Virus record (IMG/VR): IMGVR_UViG_3300030098_002076
Span: 1-22,920 of that record
DNA from: a virus
Strand: one strand, 5' to 3'
Length of the DNA stretch: 22,920 nucleotides
The position numbers were made by a program, and so were the translations under genes. The first letter of the stretch is position 1, and each line of letters begins with the position of its first letter. Under the pieces are notes generated by a model. It saw only the letters and a program-made list of their open reading frames with translations, was not told the DNA's origin and made no database searches. This document shows, piece by piece, positions 14,601 to 21,767 of this stretch.

Positions 14601-15102
14601 TTTGTCTTTTTTCTTCTGCTTCAGCTTCAGCTCTTTGTTTTCTAATGCGCGTTAGATATTTATCGCCTTCTTTTAAATATCCTTTCGCATCAGGTATTTG
14701 ATTATATTGACCATCATCTGTTGCTTCTAAATACTCTAACTCTAAAGGCAACGCTGGCATATCTTGCATGTAGCCTCGGCCCTGCATACCAACCCATGAT
14801 TCAGAACGATAAGGAGTATATGGATCTTCATCTATTTCTTGAAGTTCTTTGTATCTTTCAAGAGTTATACCAGCATTTTCTTTTAACCATTTTCTTCTTG
14901 CTTTATTTAATACATCTTCTTGTGATGCTTTATAATCTTGTGCAAGTTTTAATTGATAACCAACGCCTCTACCTGTTGCAGCTTCCATTCCAAGCTTTTT
15001 ATATCTTTCTTTATCTGCAAAACTTAGCTTATTATATTCTTCGCTACCAAACGGTATAGAAAATATATACTTATCAGAATACTGTCCTTCAGGATATGCC
15101 AT
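8692..15102 (-). CDS. Giant internal virion / DNA-ejection protein (T7 gp16 position)
   Basis: A 2136-residue protein, about 28% of the window, low GC (one sampled line, 12661-12720, is 25% GC). It follows two smaller internal-protein-like genes and precedes the fibre, the place of gp16 in T7. Long charged, helical regions are interrupted by hydrophobic stretches near residues 627-647 (TELVVPATGLFTLARNVG), 1640-1665 (LGGAWMPGLVNIVNNIVG) and 2030-2048 (WAITEWLLMLAGAKQ), plausible membrane-interacting segments for a channel through the host envelope. A segment at about 1800-1830 (RSIFDYSALNQNAKNMLSRF, then FTTFRIEN) resembles a recurring phage large-protein motif (FDY..L...EK...R..PF..). No lytic transglycosylase, protease or polymerase motif was identified, so no enzymatic role is assigned. 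Known: gp16-like proteins are ejected first. A giant vRNA-polymerase-like or polyvalent protein is not excluded. Confidence 0.7.
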   Translation of the reverse strand: MAYPEGQYSDKYIFSIPFGSEEYNKLSFADKERYKKLGMEAATGRGVGYQLKLAQDYKASQEDVLNKARRKWLKENAGITLERYKELQEIDEDPYTPYRSESWVGMQGRGYMQDMPALPLELEYLEATDDGQYNQIPDAKGYLKEGDKYLTRIRKQRAEAEAEEKRQKRVEDLALKEFQKERYLQKNVDRSGARGLGKQAIAVARFYLPRYMQEKIGLNTDVVADTKIAAGKANADEQQRIIKKLNEGKPTSEIENKIAVSALAKGYIDGNVGANSKEAAIVLNDIDHLLFERSKYFTKEQIREIQKLNDVTIKQNDLAKIRQKTFSVTQRLLLQDMMAKNAVNDAKLSPEEFQKVKLDRIEKSRAEALRVAETINFTIASGDPNYRSQKIRSDIVDWENNIILKDGVRRKATTLEMLTNAFKPQVIQTAAERDASLAKVSIAKALDADEQEKADQDKLYKDLQDKIDGEMKSLGIFKQYSRLDGDLSKFKDQYPKEYNIYKTIKNRYALDEEGNITDKSLEKASEKKDKGFLQSLLIDDQGPEWTESTTAALLRGPLNIAPGAIHAFNVALPGKIYKGDQKIDKERGFFDQWMINVGTLQGVGEAAELRIDPDAFPIQRSRAKMQGYATELVVPATGLFTLARNVGKAGRGLSFVLKNADAPTAAKAVRIVTNPAEAWNINKVKRHADKIANGAGTKAVKELYSSTAKGADFETMFKKNALQNTLYKRMGEITADNVSSPFVVNGFIKSNPGSLDTLDELMDMEEHSNYIKKLFDETKEHVQDPLKRLEKIQDIAKDDILNLKITAQKQANKGDTSLNNMILTAQDAGKILENRNTLKTTIYKKNNKTGRLEPNVTTENTDLVREITALNEGLIKETFLINFADKIAKGQYSEKELAKMAEEFANVPANKRTIDTLAAIIRGHGYDFIPTDLKTNLLASKGALAKEADELFSNLSPIDFVIIGNDTAVLRSFASDKKRIAATKKDWKELIDDNITPKIIKENGERVVVLKIKDKDKLFAALTQEIGGPNVIAQSKAWQEILSKMESNKALTMDEFLFVKGTIEDHLAKKHMDGKALNLFGDQAKKAKTDKVIQDSLFPSTLFTGSDKPLGWTPGLGQALKQFVKINKTKDLPSRQDLTRLHTALNDIAEESQSVFKKFVDEVNENKKNLDPREAANKVFNDTWKTQANDVAKNTDDFVNRNFGGSYKAYLDYILTTRDKNRHTTIANQIRKIVRKNYPDGDVPEEFLRNIILDYDTYLTKLDVWENLIKKYYGGGETVSNLITNRKHLSAVIKKPYREGKLGVGEQQMLRARASNVFDPNVDTFREIIRRLESAEPELAGKAVVKPRLIAAKTRQKARLNKDAPIGTALLSWALQQRQGRAAQIRLQRFVDENPRQVLNMIQDPNIGEMNLKYGKDLYKEYAEIAKTIPGADAAFIDKFADQMAQKHIQSIARLSPNDRLEMIKWMMGSMIRQGTMDLNIKSLMHRANMIAGDSVVALENTYNSLLKNADLTKKQKDTLFKEINRRFLGFNNVNTSLGSDAFGQSLKQLRSTLKGSGAVDADNLLRKSLRINRMNAKNLKGANVALIYGPEFSKTLHRLEDMLSYGKLDTHLEKLTPADKTNYTRAVLNILDDARRLGTASMLGGAWMPGLVNIVNNIVGMPTITAVTLGNRGAMTAIASPGAALKKLKHTPDDAIVFTNARGRSYTNAELKYLMGKHNLGLSQSQVVLSDTVADEVFRDLGLYVSGMPKGKAKNIFSKYVDPRYKNIYHRINIAVDQHIRNQVFIKGLMEGKTPEQAAALARRSIFDYSALNQNAKNMLSRFMLFTTFRIENIKQTINGAYRILKDDKPNMLMSYVRLQNQRLQDADAWYHSSDETKMRLHPIWKALQTIKKDDSEYLASGPRIPALEVVNTLAEAINFTMSDSKKKNVASVMNKIMTEPGYRPSIELLIDIAQKDDQWKGQRVPDKLLYFLRNTNNLDWFEQYFPMEDIEFDKRDFDKPTYFGRRQTGEPSDFPYATQRRWLNKNVAKNWAITEWLLMLAGAKQPIYSSAGALMAEDIEIGRDVFGLELGLPLTPGSDFGIYSLGTGLESYSGTQRYFKVSEDKRKQNKKLDFLMNQELKKLNQYNTGKRKDK

Positions 15103-15107
15103 GTGTG

Positions 15108-16805
15108 CTACCTATTTTCTTTATCATAAAGTCGTTTTGCTTCTTCGAATTGAGCTGGATTGGGATCTTTACGCCTTCCATTTGGATCAATATATTTAAA
15201 TTTAGGATTACCATTTGCATCTAATCCAGTAAATTCATAGTAATATTTTTTACTTGTAACTACGCCATTTCTTGTTTTTGTAAATGTTCTTTCAAAACGA
15301 TGACCTGTTTCTATATTATCAGAAGCATCACCTAAAGTTGCGTCTTTAGCAAGTGGGGCAGGTAATTTATTTGTTTTTGATTTTGTTTTAGGTTTAAAAT
15401 TCTTTTCTATTTCCTTTTCAAAATTTTCATTTTCTTGGACTGTCCCTTTTACAGTATCAAAAATGCGTGCAATGCCGCGTATTGTCATTTCATCTTTTAA
15501 TTGTTCGGGGATCTCTAATCCTTTTTGATAATTTAAATAATCTTTTAAGATATTAGTGTTTGTTGTTTCATTTGGATCATAATCTTTTATATATGTATCA
15601 ATAGCTTTCTTAATACCACTATGATTTAAACCATCACCATGAGCTGGTATACCTTTATTAGATAATTCTTCAGCACGTTTATAATATTTATAGAATTGCT
15701 TTTCTTCATCAGGCATGTTTTTCAATGCTTGTTTCATTCTATCGTTAGCTATTTTTTGCAACTCATTTTTAAACAATATGTTACCAGCACGTTCTGATAA
15801 CGTTTGTGGGCCTGTACTTACTTTTGGTTTATCTAATTGACTTGTTAGTTCAGTAATTCTTTTTTGCGCAGAGTCCATAGATTCTGTTGTTTTTCCAATA
15901 GTATCTTTTATTTCAGACATTTGTACAGGAGTAACATTGTTATCTTTGCCCCAATTATTAATTTTTACTTCTAATCTTGCAGCATTTCTTTTCAAACCTG
16001 CTAAAGAAGCTGCTTTATCTGGAGATATATTTAATGCATTAATACGTTCTGCAAGTTGTGTATTTGCATCTTCTACTGATAATTTTTCTATATCAGCAAA
16101 TTCAACTATACCTCGCTTTAAAGCTTCTTCTATTTTATCTCTTGCTTCACCTAATCTTTTACCGATAATTCGAGGATTGCCCATTCCATCATGTTTTTCA
16201 AATATTAAATAATCAAACGCTCTTCTTTTTTGTATTGTTCCAAATTCATCGTCTGGTATTTTTGCAAAAGCTTTTTGTAATTTAACCAATTCTTGTGCAT
16301 TATTAGAATCAACATTACCACCTTCTGGCGTACCTAAATGTACTGCAAGCCTATGATTGTTAGTTAATTGTAAAGCTGGTTTACTAGTTCGTAGCACATA
16401 CGCATTTATAGCTGCTTTTATATCTGGCTGTATAATATACGCTTTATTATATTTATCTATTTTTGCAACAGCAGAAGCATCAAGTTCAGATGTAGCCTTT
16501 AAATAATCAGCTTGCACTTTAGTATAAGCATTAGATAATCCAGTAAATTCAGATAATTTTTGTGGTGATGCACCAGTTTTACTTACTTGTTTTTTTAACT
16601 GAGTTTTTTGTTTTCTTAAACCATTAAGAAGGCTGTATTCTAATTTAAGACGATCCATTAAGTATTGTCTTTGTGCTAATTCAGATGCTTGCTCTGACTG
16701 CATTTGTCTTGCAGCTTCTTGAAATGCCATTTGTGTTTGCTGCCGTATATGTCCACTATAATAGCTCATAGCTTGTGCGAAAGGACTTCTGTATTTTTGT
16801 GCCAT
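15108..16805 (-). CDS. Internal virion protein (T7 gp15-like position)
   Basis: A 565-residue, helix-rich protein with Gln-rich coiled-coil stretches at the start (IRQQTQMAFQEAARQMQSEQ, then RLKLEYSLLNGLRKQKTQLK) and a basic C-terminus. No transmembrane segment or enzyme motif is clear. It lies between a gp14-like gene and the giant gp16-position protein. The ATG overlaps the upstream stop (TAATG) and has AGGA nearby. Known: in T7, gp15 is a long helical protein that with gp14 and gp16 makes the ejection conduit. The assignment rests on order, size and coiled-coil style, not on sequence identity. Confidence 0.6.
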   Translation of the reverse strand: MAQKYRSPFAQAMSYYSGHIRQQTQMAFQEAARQMQSEQASELAQRQYLMDRLKLEYSLLNGLRKQKTQLKKQVSKTGASPQKLSEFTGLSNAYTKVQADYLKATSELDASAVAKIDKYNKAYIIQPDIKAAINAYVLRTSKPALQLTNNHRLAVHLGTPEGGNVDSNNAQELVKLQKAFAKIPDDEFGTIQKRRAFDYLIFEKHDGMGNPRIIGKRLGEARDKIEEALKRGIVEFADIEKLSVEDANTQLAERINALNISPDKAASLAGLKRNAARLEVKINNWGKDNNVTPVQMSEIKDTIGKTTESMDSAQKRITELTSQLDKPKVSTGPQTLSERAGNILFKNELQKIANDRMKQALKNMPDEEKQFYKYYKRAEELSNKGIPAHGDGLNHSGIKKAIDTYIKDYDPNETTNTNILKDYLNYQKGLEIPEQLKDEMTIRGIARIFDTVKGTVQENENFEKEIEKNFKPKTKSKTNKLPAPLAKDATLGDASDNIETGHRFERTFTKTRNGVVTSKKYYYEFTGLDANGNPKFKYIDPNGRRKDPNPAQFEEAKRLYDKENR

Positions 16806-17443
16806 TATTTATTCCTGTCCTGACCTGTTAATGCTTTATAAGTTTTGTTTGCTTTACCAGAATCTTTTGGGGAAATACCATAAGTCCTAAACATATATTC
16901 ATCATATTTTTGTGACGAATTTTTAAGAGCCTCTTGTTCTTCTTTTGCTAATCCTAATTTAGTTAGCTCTGCTCCTATTTCTCCAGTTTGACCAAACAAA
17001 TCTTTTAATCCGTATTTCCACCAATCATCTTGAATCTTTTGCAAGGCTTCTAATCTTTCCATTTCTTGTTTATTCATTGCTGCTTGTTGTGCCATATCAA
17101 CTTGTGCGCGTTTTGCAGCATCACTACGTTCTTTAGCAGCAGCAGACTCCATAGCTTGCTGGCCTCTAAAGTAAGCACCAGAAGACATATCTTGCGTTGA
17201 TACATTTTGTGCCATACGTTCTTTAGCCTCACGCATAGCACCTTGTACTGGGGTCATTTGCTTACCCATAGCAACATTATAATCACCCCCAAGCATACCT
17301 ATAGCTTCCATACGCTCTAATTCTTGTAGTCTCTTTTTTTGTTCTGGTGTCATGGCTCCATAAGCTTCAGAAGCCGTCATAGCTGCACCACCTATAGCAC
17401 CAGTACCTGCTGCAATTAAACCTGCTATTGTTAATGGATCCAT
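16805..17443 (-). CDS. Internal virion protein (T7 gp14-like) with hydrophobic N-terminus
   Basis: A 212-residue protein. The first 30 residues are Gly/Ala-rich and hydrophobic (MDPLTIAGLIAAGTGAIGG), followed by a charged, Gln/Ala-rich coiled coil (DAAKRAQVDMAQQAAMNKQ, MERLEALQKIQDDW). A short hydrophobic N-terminus plus an Ala/Gln coiled coil is the usual look of gp14-type ejection proteins, which insert in the outer membrane after adsorption. AGGTG precedes the ATG. It is the first of three successive ejection-type genes. Confidence comes from the combination of feature, size and location. Confidence 0.6.
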   Translation of the reverse strand: MDPLTIAGLIAAGTGAIGGAAMTASEAYGAMTPEQKKRLQELERMEAIGMLGGDYNVAMGKQMTPVQGAMREAKERMAQNVSTQDMSSGAYFRGQQAMESAAAKERSDAAKRAQVDMAQQAAMNKQEMERLEALQKIQDDWWKYGLKDLFGQTGEIGAELTKLGLAKEEQEALKNSSQKYDEYMFRTYGISPKDSGKANKTYKALTGQDRNK

Positions 17444-17450
17444 ATTTCAC

Positions 17451-18122
17451 CTACATATAAAAAAGTTCTAAACATACACCCCAAGACAATACTTGGCAAT
17501 GATTGTTTTCAGTACGACCGCGTAAACCCATAAAAAAGTTTAATAATGAACCATCTAATACTGTAAACCCAGTCAAATAACTTGATGCTGATATATTTTT
17601 ACCTGCATTAAATGGAGTGTTATTATGAATAATTTTTGCCTGCGACTCACCCATAGATACATGCGTTCCGCTTGGTGTGGTTGTATCATTATATGCGCCA
17701 ACAAAATAGTTAAGCTTTGCATTAGATACAGTTGTATCTTTACTTGACTGTTCTTGAATCCACCATGAAAACAAAGTTGTAGCAGGTCTACCTAAGTTTA
17801 TTGTAAAAGATGTTTCGGGAATAAATATATTATTTGTATTGCCTGATGTTCTTGTTGTATTGTACTTGGTTAAAAACGTATAGTTTAATGATTGATATGA
17901 ATGTTGTTGACCACCAAATACACCTGTACAGTTGTGTGTAACATTTGTTTGTGCATCTATTGTTCCGGGCATAACATGTTGTGTATCTACAAACTTTGCA
18001 TTTTTTAAATCAGTATTACCAATTTGATGCGTATATTTACGCAATCCAATCATTTCTGTATTTAAATCATCACCAGTTAATACATTGCCTGATGCCCATG
18101 TTTTTATAGGTGTATACGTCAT
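17451..18122 (-). CDS. Late virion protein, one of three related tandem proteins
   Basis: A 223-residue protein. The N-terminus (MTYTPIKTWASGNVLTGDDL, then NTEMIGLRKYTHQIG) resembles the assembly segment seen in phage fibre or whisker-type proteins. The remainder is beta-rich, with Asn/Thr/Gly stretches (KYNTTRTSGNTNNIFIPETS) and a hydrophobic C-terminal strand (CQVLSWGVCLELFYM). GAGG lies five bases before the ATG, which overlaps the previous stop (ATGA). With the two genes that follow to the right it forms a tandem group between the tail tube and ejection genes; they are probably appendage or adhesin subunits. Confidence 0.55.
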   Translation of the reverse strand: MTYTPIKTWASGNVLTGDDLNTEMIGLRKYTHQIGNTDLKNAKFVDTQHVMPGTIDAQTNVTHNCTGVFGGQQHSYQSLNYTFLTKYNTTRTSGNTNNIFIPETSFTINLGRPATTLFSWWIQEQSSKDTTVSNAKLNYFVGAYNDTTTPSGTHVSMGESQAKIIHNNTPFNAGKNISASSYLTGFTVLDGSLLNFFMGLRGRTENNHCQVLSWGVCLELFYM

Positions 18123-19021
18123 TTAGACCTCATGACCATAAATACCATATCAGTATCATTAAAGGTTATTGTTGGTGCAACCAAAGCAATTGGCCCACCA
18201 AGATCTCCAACCAACCAATTGTTTTCATTACCTGCTGCATTTTCATAATACGGTGTTACAGGTCCAGTTGCCATTAACCGAAATTGTATTGTAGCAGAAC
18301 CTGCTTCTGATCCTGTAACAGTATGCACCCAACATCCAGAAGCCATATGCTTACTGTTTGGGTAATAGTCTGTAATATCTGATAATACTACTGAGGCATC
18401 ATTATTAGTTGGTGCTGGATCAGTAGGTGCAATATTAGCGGCAGTTGTTCCATCATTAATAATTCTAACAAACTGTATTAAACAAGTAGCTTTTGTGTTT
18501 TCAACCTCTGTTCCTATTGCTGTTAATGGTGCTGTAGTTGTTGCCCTATTAAATAATGTTTGTCCAGGTACAGGTGTAAACCCTGCACTATTAAAGTTCC
18601 ATTCTAAATATGTAGCAAAAAACCTATTTAATAATCGTGTTTTATTGCTTATTGCAGCCGTATCATCCCAATCTTTACTAAACTTAGAGTGCCAGTAAAC
18701 CCGTATAGTATCACCTTCTACTAATTGACCACCAAATGCAGTCCAATTAGATCCTAATTGTACAGGTGTAGCAAGTGATGTATGTGTAACAGTAGCTCCT
18801 GAAAACTCATTAATGGCTATACCATTTGCAGACAATTGTATTCCTTGCTTACCATTAGTTGCACCAATATTAAATTGTGGAATATCTATAGCTGAATCTC
18901 TTATATTGTTATCATCAACTTGAGAGTTAACTGCGGTAGATACATCTTGAAACTTAGAGTTTAATGATGATGGATCAAGCTTCGTATCACGATTAAAATT
19001 ATTATTTACTAATCTACTCAT
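18119..19021 (-). CDS. Late virion protein with an N-terminal fibre-type segment
   Basis: A 300-residue protein starting at the second ATG of MAMSRL. The ATG at 19021 overlaps the upstream stop as ATGA, as the neighbours do, and AGG lies nine bases upstream; the ATG at 19027 has only three bases to that site. The N-terminus carries LDPSSLNSKFQDVSTAVNSQ followed by VDDNNIRDSAIDIPQF, a pattern seen in phage appendage proteins (LN..F..v...vN...i...NI.d..id). The rest is beta-rich (VEGDTIRVYWHSKFS, SATIQFRLMATGPVTPYY) and ends in an aromatic strand. A receptor-binding or whisker role is inferred. Confidence 0.55.
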   Translation of the reverse strand: MSRLVNNNFNRDTKLDPSSLNSKFQDVSTAVNSQVDDNNIRDSAIDIPQFNIGATNGKQGIQLSANGIAINEFSGATVTHTSLATPVQLGSNWTAFGGQLVEGDTIRVYWHSKFSKDWDDTAAISNKTRLLNRFFATYLEWNFNSAGFTPVPGQTLFNRATTTAPLTAIGTEVENTKATCLIQFVRIINDGTTAANIAPTDPAPTNNDASVVLSDITDYYPNSKHMASGCWVHTVTGSEAGSATIQFRLMATGPVTPYYENAAGNENNWLVGDLGGPIALVAPTITFNDTDMVFMVMRSK

Positions 19022-19668
19022 CGCCATCTACCTATTAATAATGTTCGCATAGCAAACATATGAAACTGAACTTTATGTAACCAATCAGTTTGTCCTTTTG
19101 GCGTCATCCTTGCTTTTATTGTAAGCTTACCATTACCACCAGGACTAAAAGTATTTGCAAATATGCGCACTGTTTGTATTGGCATACTAAAATCAAACGT
19201 ATTTAACAATGACACGCCATTCCATTCTATTGCTATTTGTACACCTTTATCGTTTACAGTTGGCGTACCACCATTGTCTACCATAGAAAATTGTGTATGA
19301 ATAAACAATTGGCACATAAACTCTATTTGCATCATGCCATCTTTTAAACCAGTGTATTCACGCTCTACTACATTAATCCAACCACCATTGTATGTACTGT
19401 ATGTTAAACCTTTAAACTCACCTAATGTTAATACAGGTGATGATGGGTCTACATATGGACTTGTAGTAGTAAACTCACCTTCATCATTGTAGTACACGCG
19501 ATGCAATGCGTTATCGACTATTCGATTTTTGTTAACTGTTAGCTGAGGAATCTGTGATCGATCTAATCCACCATTAATAGACGATTTACTTGCATTGTAT
19601 TCATTGTTGAATTGTTCATAATCAACGATGTTAGCATTTCTAATATCTGCTTCAGTCCATCGTTTCAT
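19018..19668 (-). CDS. Late virion protein, first of three tandem appendage-like genes
   Basis: A 216-residue protein. Its N-terminal 60 residues (YEQFNNEYNASKSSINGGLD, then RSQIPQLTVNKNRIVDNA) follow the same layout as the next gene's N-terminus (a short N-rich helix, then an I/L-P/Q strand), and the rest is beta-rich (GLKDGMMQIEFMCQLFIHT, QIAIEWNGVSLLNTFDFSM, GKLTIKARMTPKG). The ATG overlaps the stop of the tail tubular B-like gene (ATGA). It is probably a neck, tail or adhesin component. Not otherwise recognised. Confidence 0.5.
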   Translation of the reverse strand: MKRWTEADIRNANIVDYEQFNNEYNASKSSINGGLDRSQIPQLTVNKNRIVDNALHRVYYNDEGEFTTTSPYVDPSSPVLTLGEFKGLTYSTYNGGWINVVEREYTGLKDGMMQIEFMCQLFIHTQFSMVDNGGTPTVNDKGVQIAIEWNGVSLLNTFDFSMPIQTVRIFANTFSPGGNGKLTIKARMTPKGQTDWLHKVQFHMFAMRTLLIGRWR

Positions 19669-21767
19669 ACTTTCTTACCTGCTATCATTTTAGTACCAGC
19701 AGCAGTAAACTCTACTGCATACCCTATTAATACAATATCATTTGTTGTGTTAATTTTAAACTGAAAATGACTGCATGATCCTTGTGCTATTGGATAACGT
19801 ATAGCAGTTGCTAATGGTTCTTCCCATGGCGTATCAGATCCTGTAATTACTTGTGCGGTATTGTACACTGATTGATCATTGTGATCGGCTCTTTGCAGTT
19901 TGCGACCTTCAGCAGCAATGCCAGTATAATAAAAGTCTTTAAAGTATTCTATAGATATAGGGTTATCGCCTTGCGTTAATACATATAGATATACAAAATG
20001 AACATGTTTTTTTACTGTTTCATCTCCCATATCCATCCATGGACTTCTAAAAGTACTTATTGGTGGTGCAAGATCTACAATGTTTTCACCATCTAATCGT
20101 TCTCCAACAGCACGTTTTTTTGATATTACAAATACTCCAGGTTGGACATTGCCTTCATTAGTACTACCAATAAATATATTTCCTATATAATCTCTGGCTA
20201 TTGCGCTAACTGGAAACTCTTCTCTTGTACTAAAAGCATTTTTTTCTAAATGATAAACTATACCTAACGATGGAAAATTGTTTCCATCAGCAGGGTAATA
20301 ACAATGCCATTCTTGCCATTTAGGAGAGTAAATAGCGCAAGCTTTACCAAGACAATCTTCATTTATACGATTCATTGTCTTTAACATATGCTTTGATATT
20401 TGTTTAATACCAGGACTGTCTGAATATTCCATATTAGAACTTACAGTATACACACCATCTGACGCTAAGAACATTATCCCTACACCAGGCACATTGGTCA
20501 CTGTATTGATTGCGCGTGTTCCAACCTCTGTTGATATAGGTACAGCAGTAAAGTTAGGATAATCGCCCATTATGGCGTCTATTCCACGTTCTCTGAATAC
20601 CAATAGAAAGTTGAAGTAAGGGTGCAGCCCAGTAATCCCACCGCTATTGCGGTTGCCCAGCTCGATAAAACTTGTTGCTTCATATTGGTCTGGCAACGTG
20701 GGTTTGCTATAAAAAAGCATGGTATCATTATCAGCACCGCCTTCTACAAATAAGCAGTCCTTATATACCGCGCTAAAGCGTGTTCTGGTAGCTGGAAATA
20801 AAATACTTGATGATTCATCTGGCGCAAGTGATCCCAATGCACCATCAGGAACTGCATCATACACAGCATCATCTGTATTGTTATTAATATCTTTAACAAA
20901 ATAAAAATCTGATTCAGTGCCTACAGCGGCAGTACCATAGTTTTTTGTACGGTATAAACGCCTGGCTACCGTACCTTCTGGACCCATTGGTATTTCTATA
21001 TAGATAGCATACTTATATTGCGTACCACCAGGAGCTTCTGTATTCCATCTAACTTCTGTACTTTCTTCTGATAGTGGAGACTCTGCACCTGCGTTATTAA
21101 TAAACGTTACACGATACTTATATTTGTTAGTATCACCTACACTACCAGATGTAATTGTATTAGTTCCTAATCCAGCATCAGATGTAATATCATAGTATAC
21201 ACTTATACTTGTTCCATTAATTGATAATCCAGATGCCCAGTTAGTAACGCCCCATGGTACAGGGGCCGTTGGTATCGTATTCCATCCTAAATCAAATATG
21301 TATGGTGTAAACGATACTGACGATTGATGTATAGGCCATCCAGAATATTTAAACGCTTTATTGTAACCATTGCTAACAATTAACCACTTAGCATAAGTTG
21401 TATACTGCGTACCAGACTCATTTTGTGCTGGCTTAGTTCTATTAGATGATATTGTTTTTAGATCCATCGATGGACCGCTGTTTTCATTTAACTGATACAG
21501 TGTTCCATTTGATTCTAAAAATACTGACTGCATAGCACCTTGATGACGCGAAAATACAAACATTGTATCAATACGTCCTAACGCAGCAAACGGTGCAAAT
21601 GATCCTGTTGGCAATGGATTATAACGCTCATATCCTATGCGATTATCCCATCCACCAGTGTATTTATCTACCGTCCAGTTGATTAATTCAGTAGCACCAT
21701 CTTGTGCTTGTGGTAATTTTTCATATAAACCAGATAAGGCTTTTATTTGTACGGTAGTATTTTTCAT
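19665..21767 (-). CDS. Tail tubular protein B-like nozzle protein
   Basis: A 700-residue protein directly downstream of the tubular A-like gene, in T7 order 11-12. The N-terminus (ALSGLYEKLPQAQDGATELI, then NWTVDKYTGGWDNRIGYERY) and repeated beta-propeller blades are typical of tail nozzle proteins (RFSAVYKDCLFVEGGADND, GGITGLHPYFNFLLVFRERG, GVGIMFLASDGVYTVS). An insertion near residues 225-290 looks like an fn3/Ig-type domain (INNAGAESPLSEEST, then ARRLYRTKNYG). The ATG overlaps the upstream stop (ATGA). Known: gp12-type proteins form the tail tip, contact fibres and complete the short tail. Sequence identity was not tested. Confidence 0.65.
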   Translation of the reverse strand: MKNTTVQIKALSGLYEKLPQAQDGATELINWTVDKYTGGWDNRIGYERYNPLPTGSFAPFAALGRIDTMFVFSRHQGAMQSVFLESNGTLYQLNENSGPSMDLKTISSNRTKPAQNESGTQYTTYAKWLIVSNGYNKAFKYSGWPIHQSSVSFTPYIFDLGWNTIPTAPVPWGVTNWASGLSINGTSISVYYDITSDAGLGTNTITSGSVGDTNKYKYRVTFINNAGAESPLSEESTEVRWNTEAPGGTQYKYAIYIEIPMGPEGTVARRLYRTKNYGTAAVGTESDFYFVKDINNNTDDAVYDAVPDGALGSLAPDESSSILFPATRTRFSAVYKDCLFVEGGADNDTMLFYSKPTLPDQYEATSFIELGNRNSGGITGLHPYFNFLLVFRERGIDAIMGDYPNFTAVPISTEVGTRAINTVTNVPGVGIMFLASDGVYTVSSNMEYSDSPGIKQISKHMLKTMNRINEDCLGKACAIYSPKWQEWHCYYPADGNNFPSLGIVYHLEKNAFSTREEFPVSAIARDYIGNIFIGSTNEGNVQPGVFVISKKRAVGERLDGENIVDLAPPISTFRSPWMDMGDETVKKHVHFVYLYVLTQGDNPISIEYFKDFYYTGIAAEGRKLQRADHNDQSVYNTAQVITGSDTPWEEPLATAIRYPIAQGSCSHFQFKINTTNDIVLIGYAVEFTAAGTKMIAGKKV

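Noticed and set aside
8692-15102. Lytic transglycosylase or virion RNA polymerase in the giant protein
   Set aside because: No catalytic motif for either could be identified by eye, so no enzyme function is assigned.
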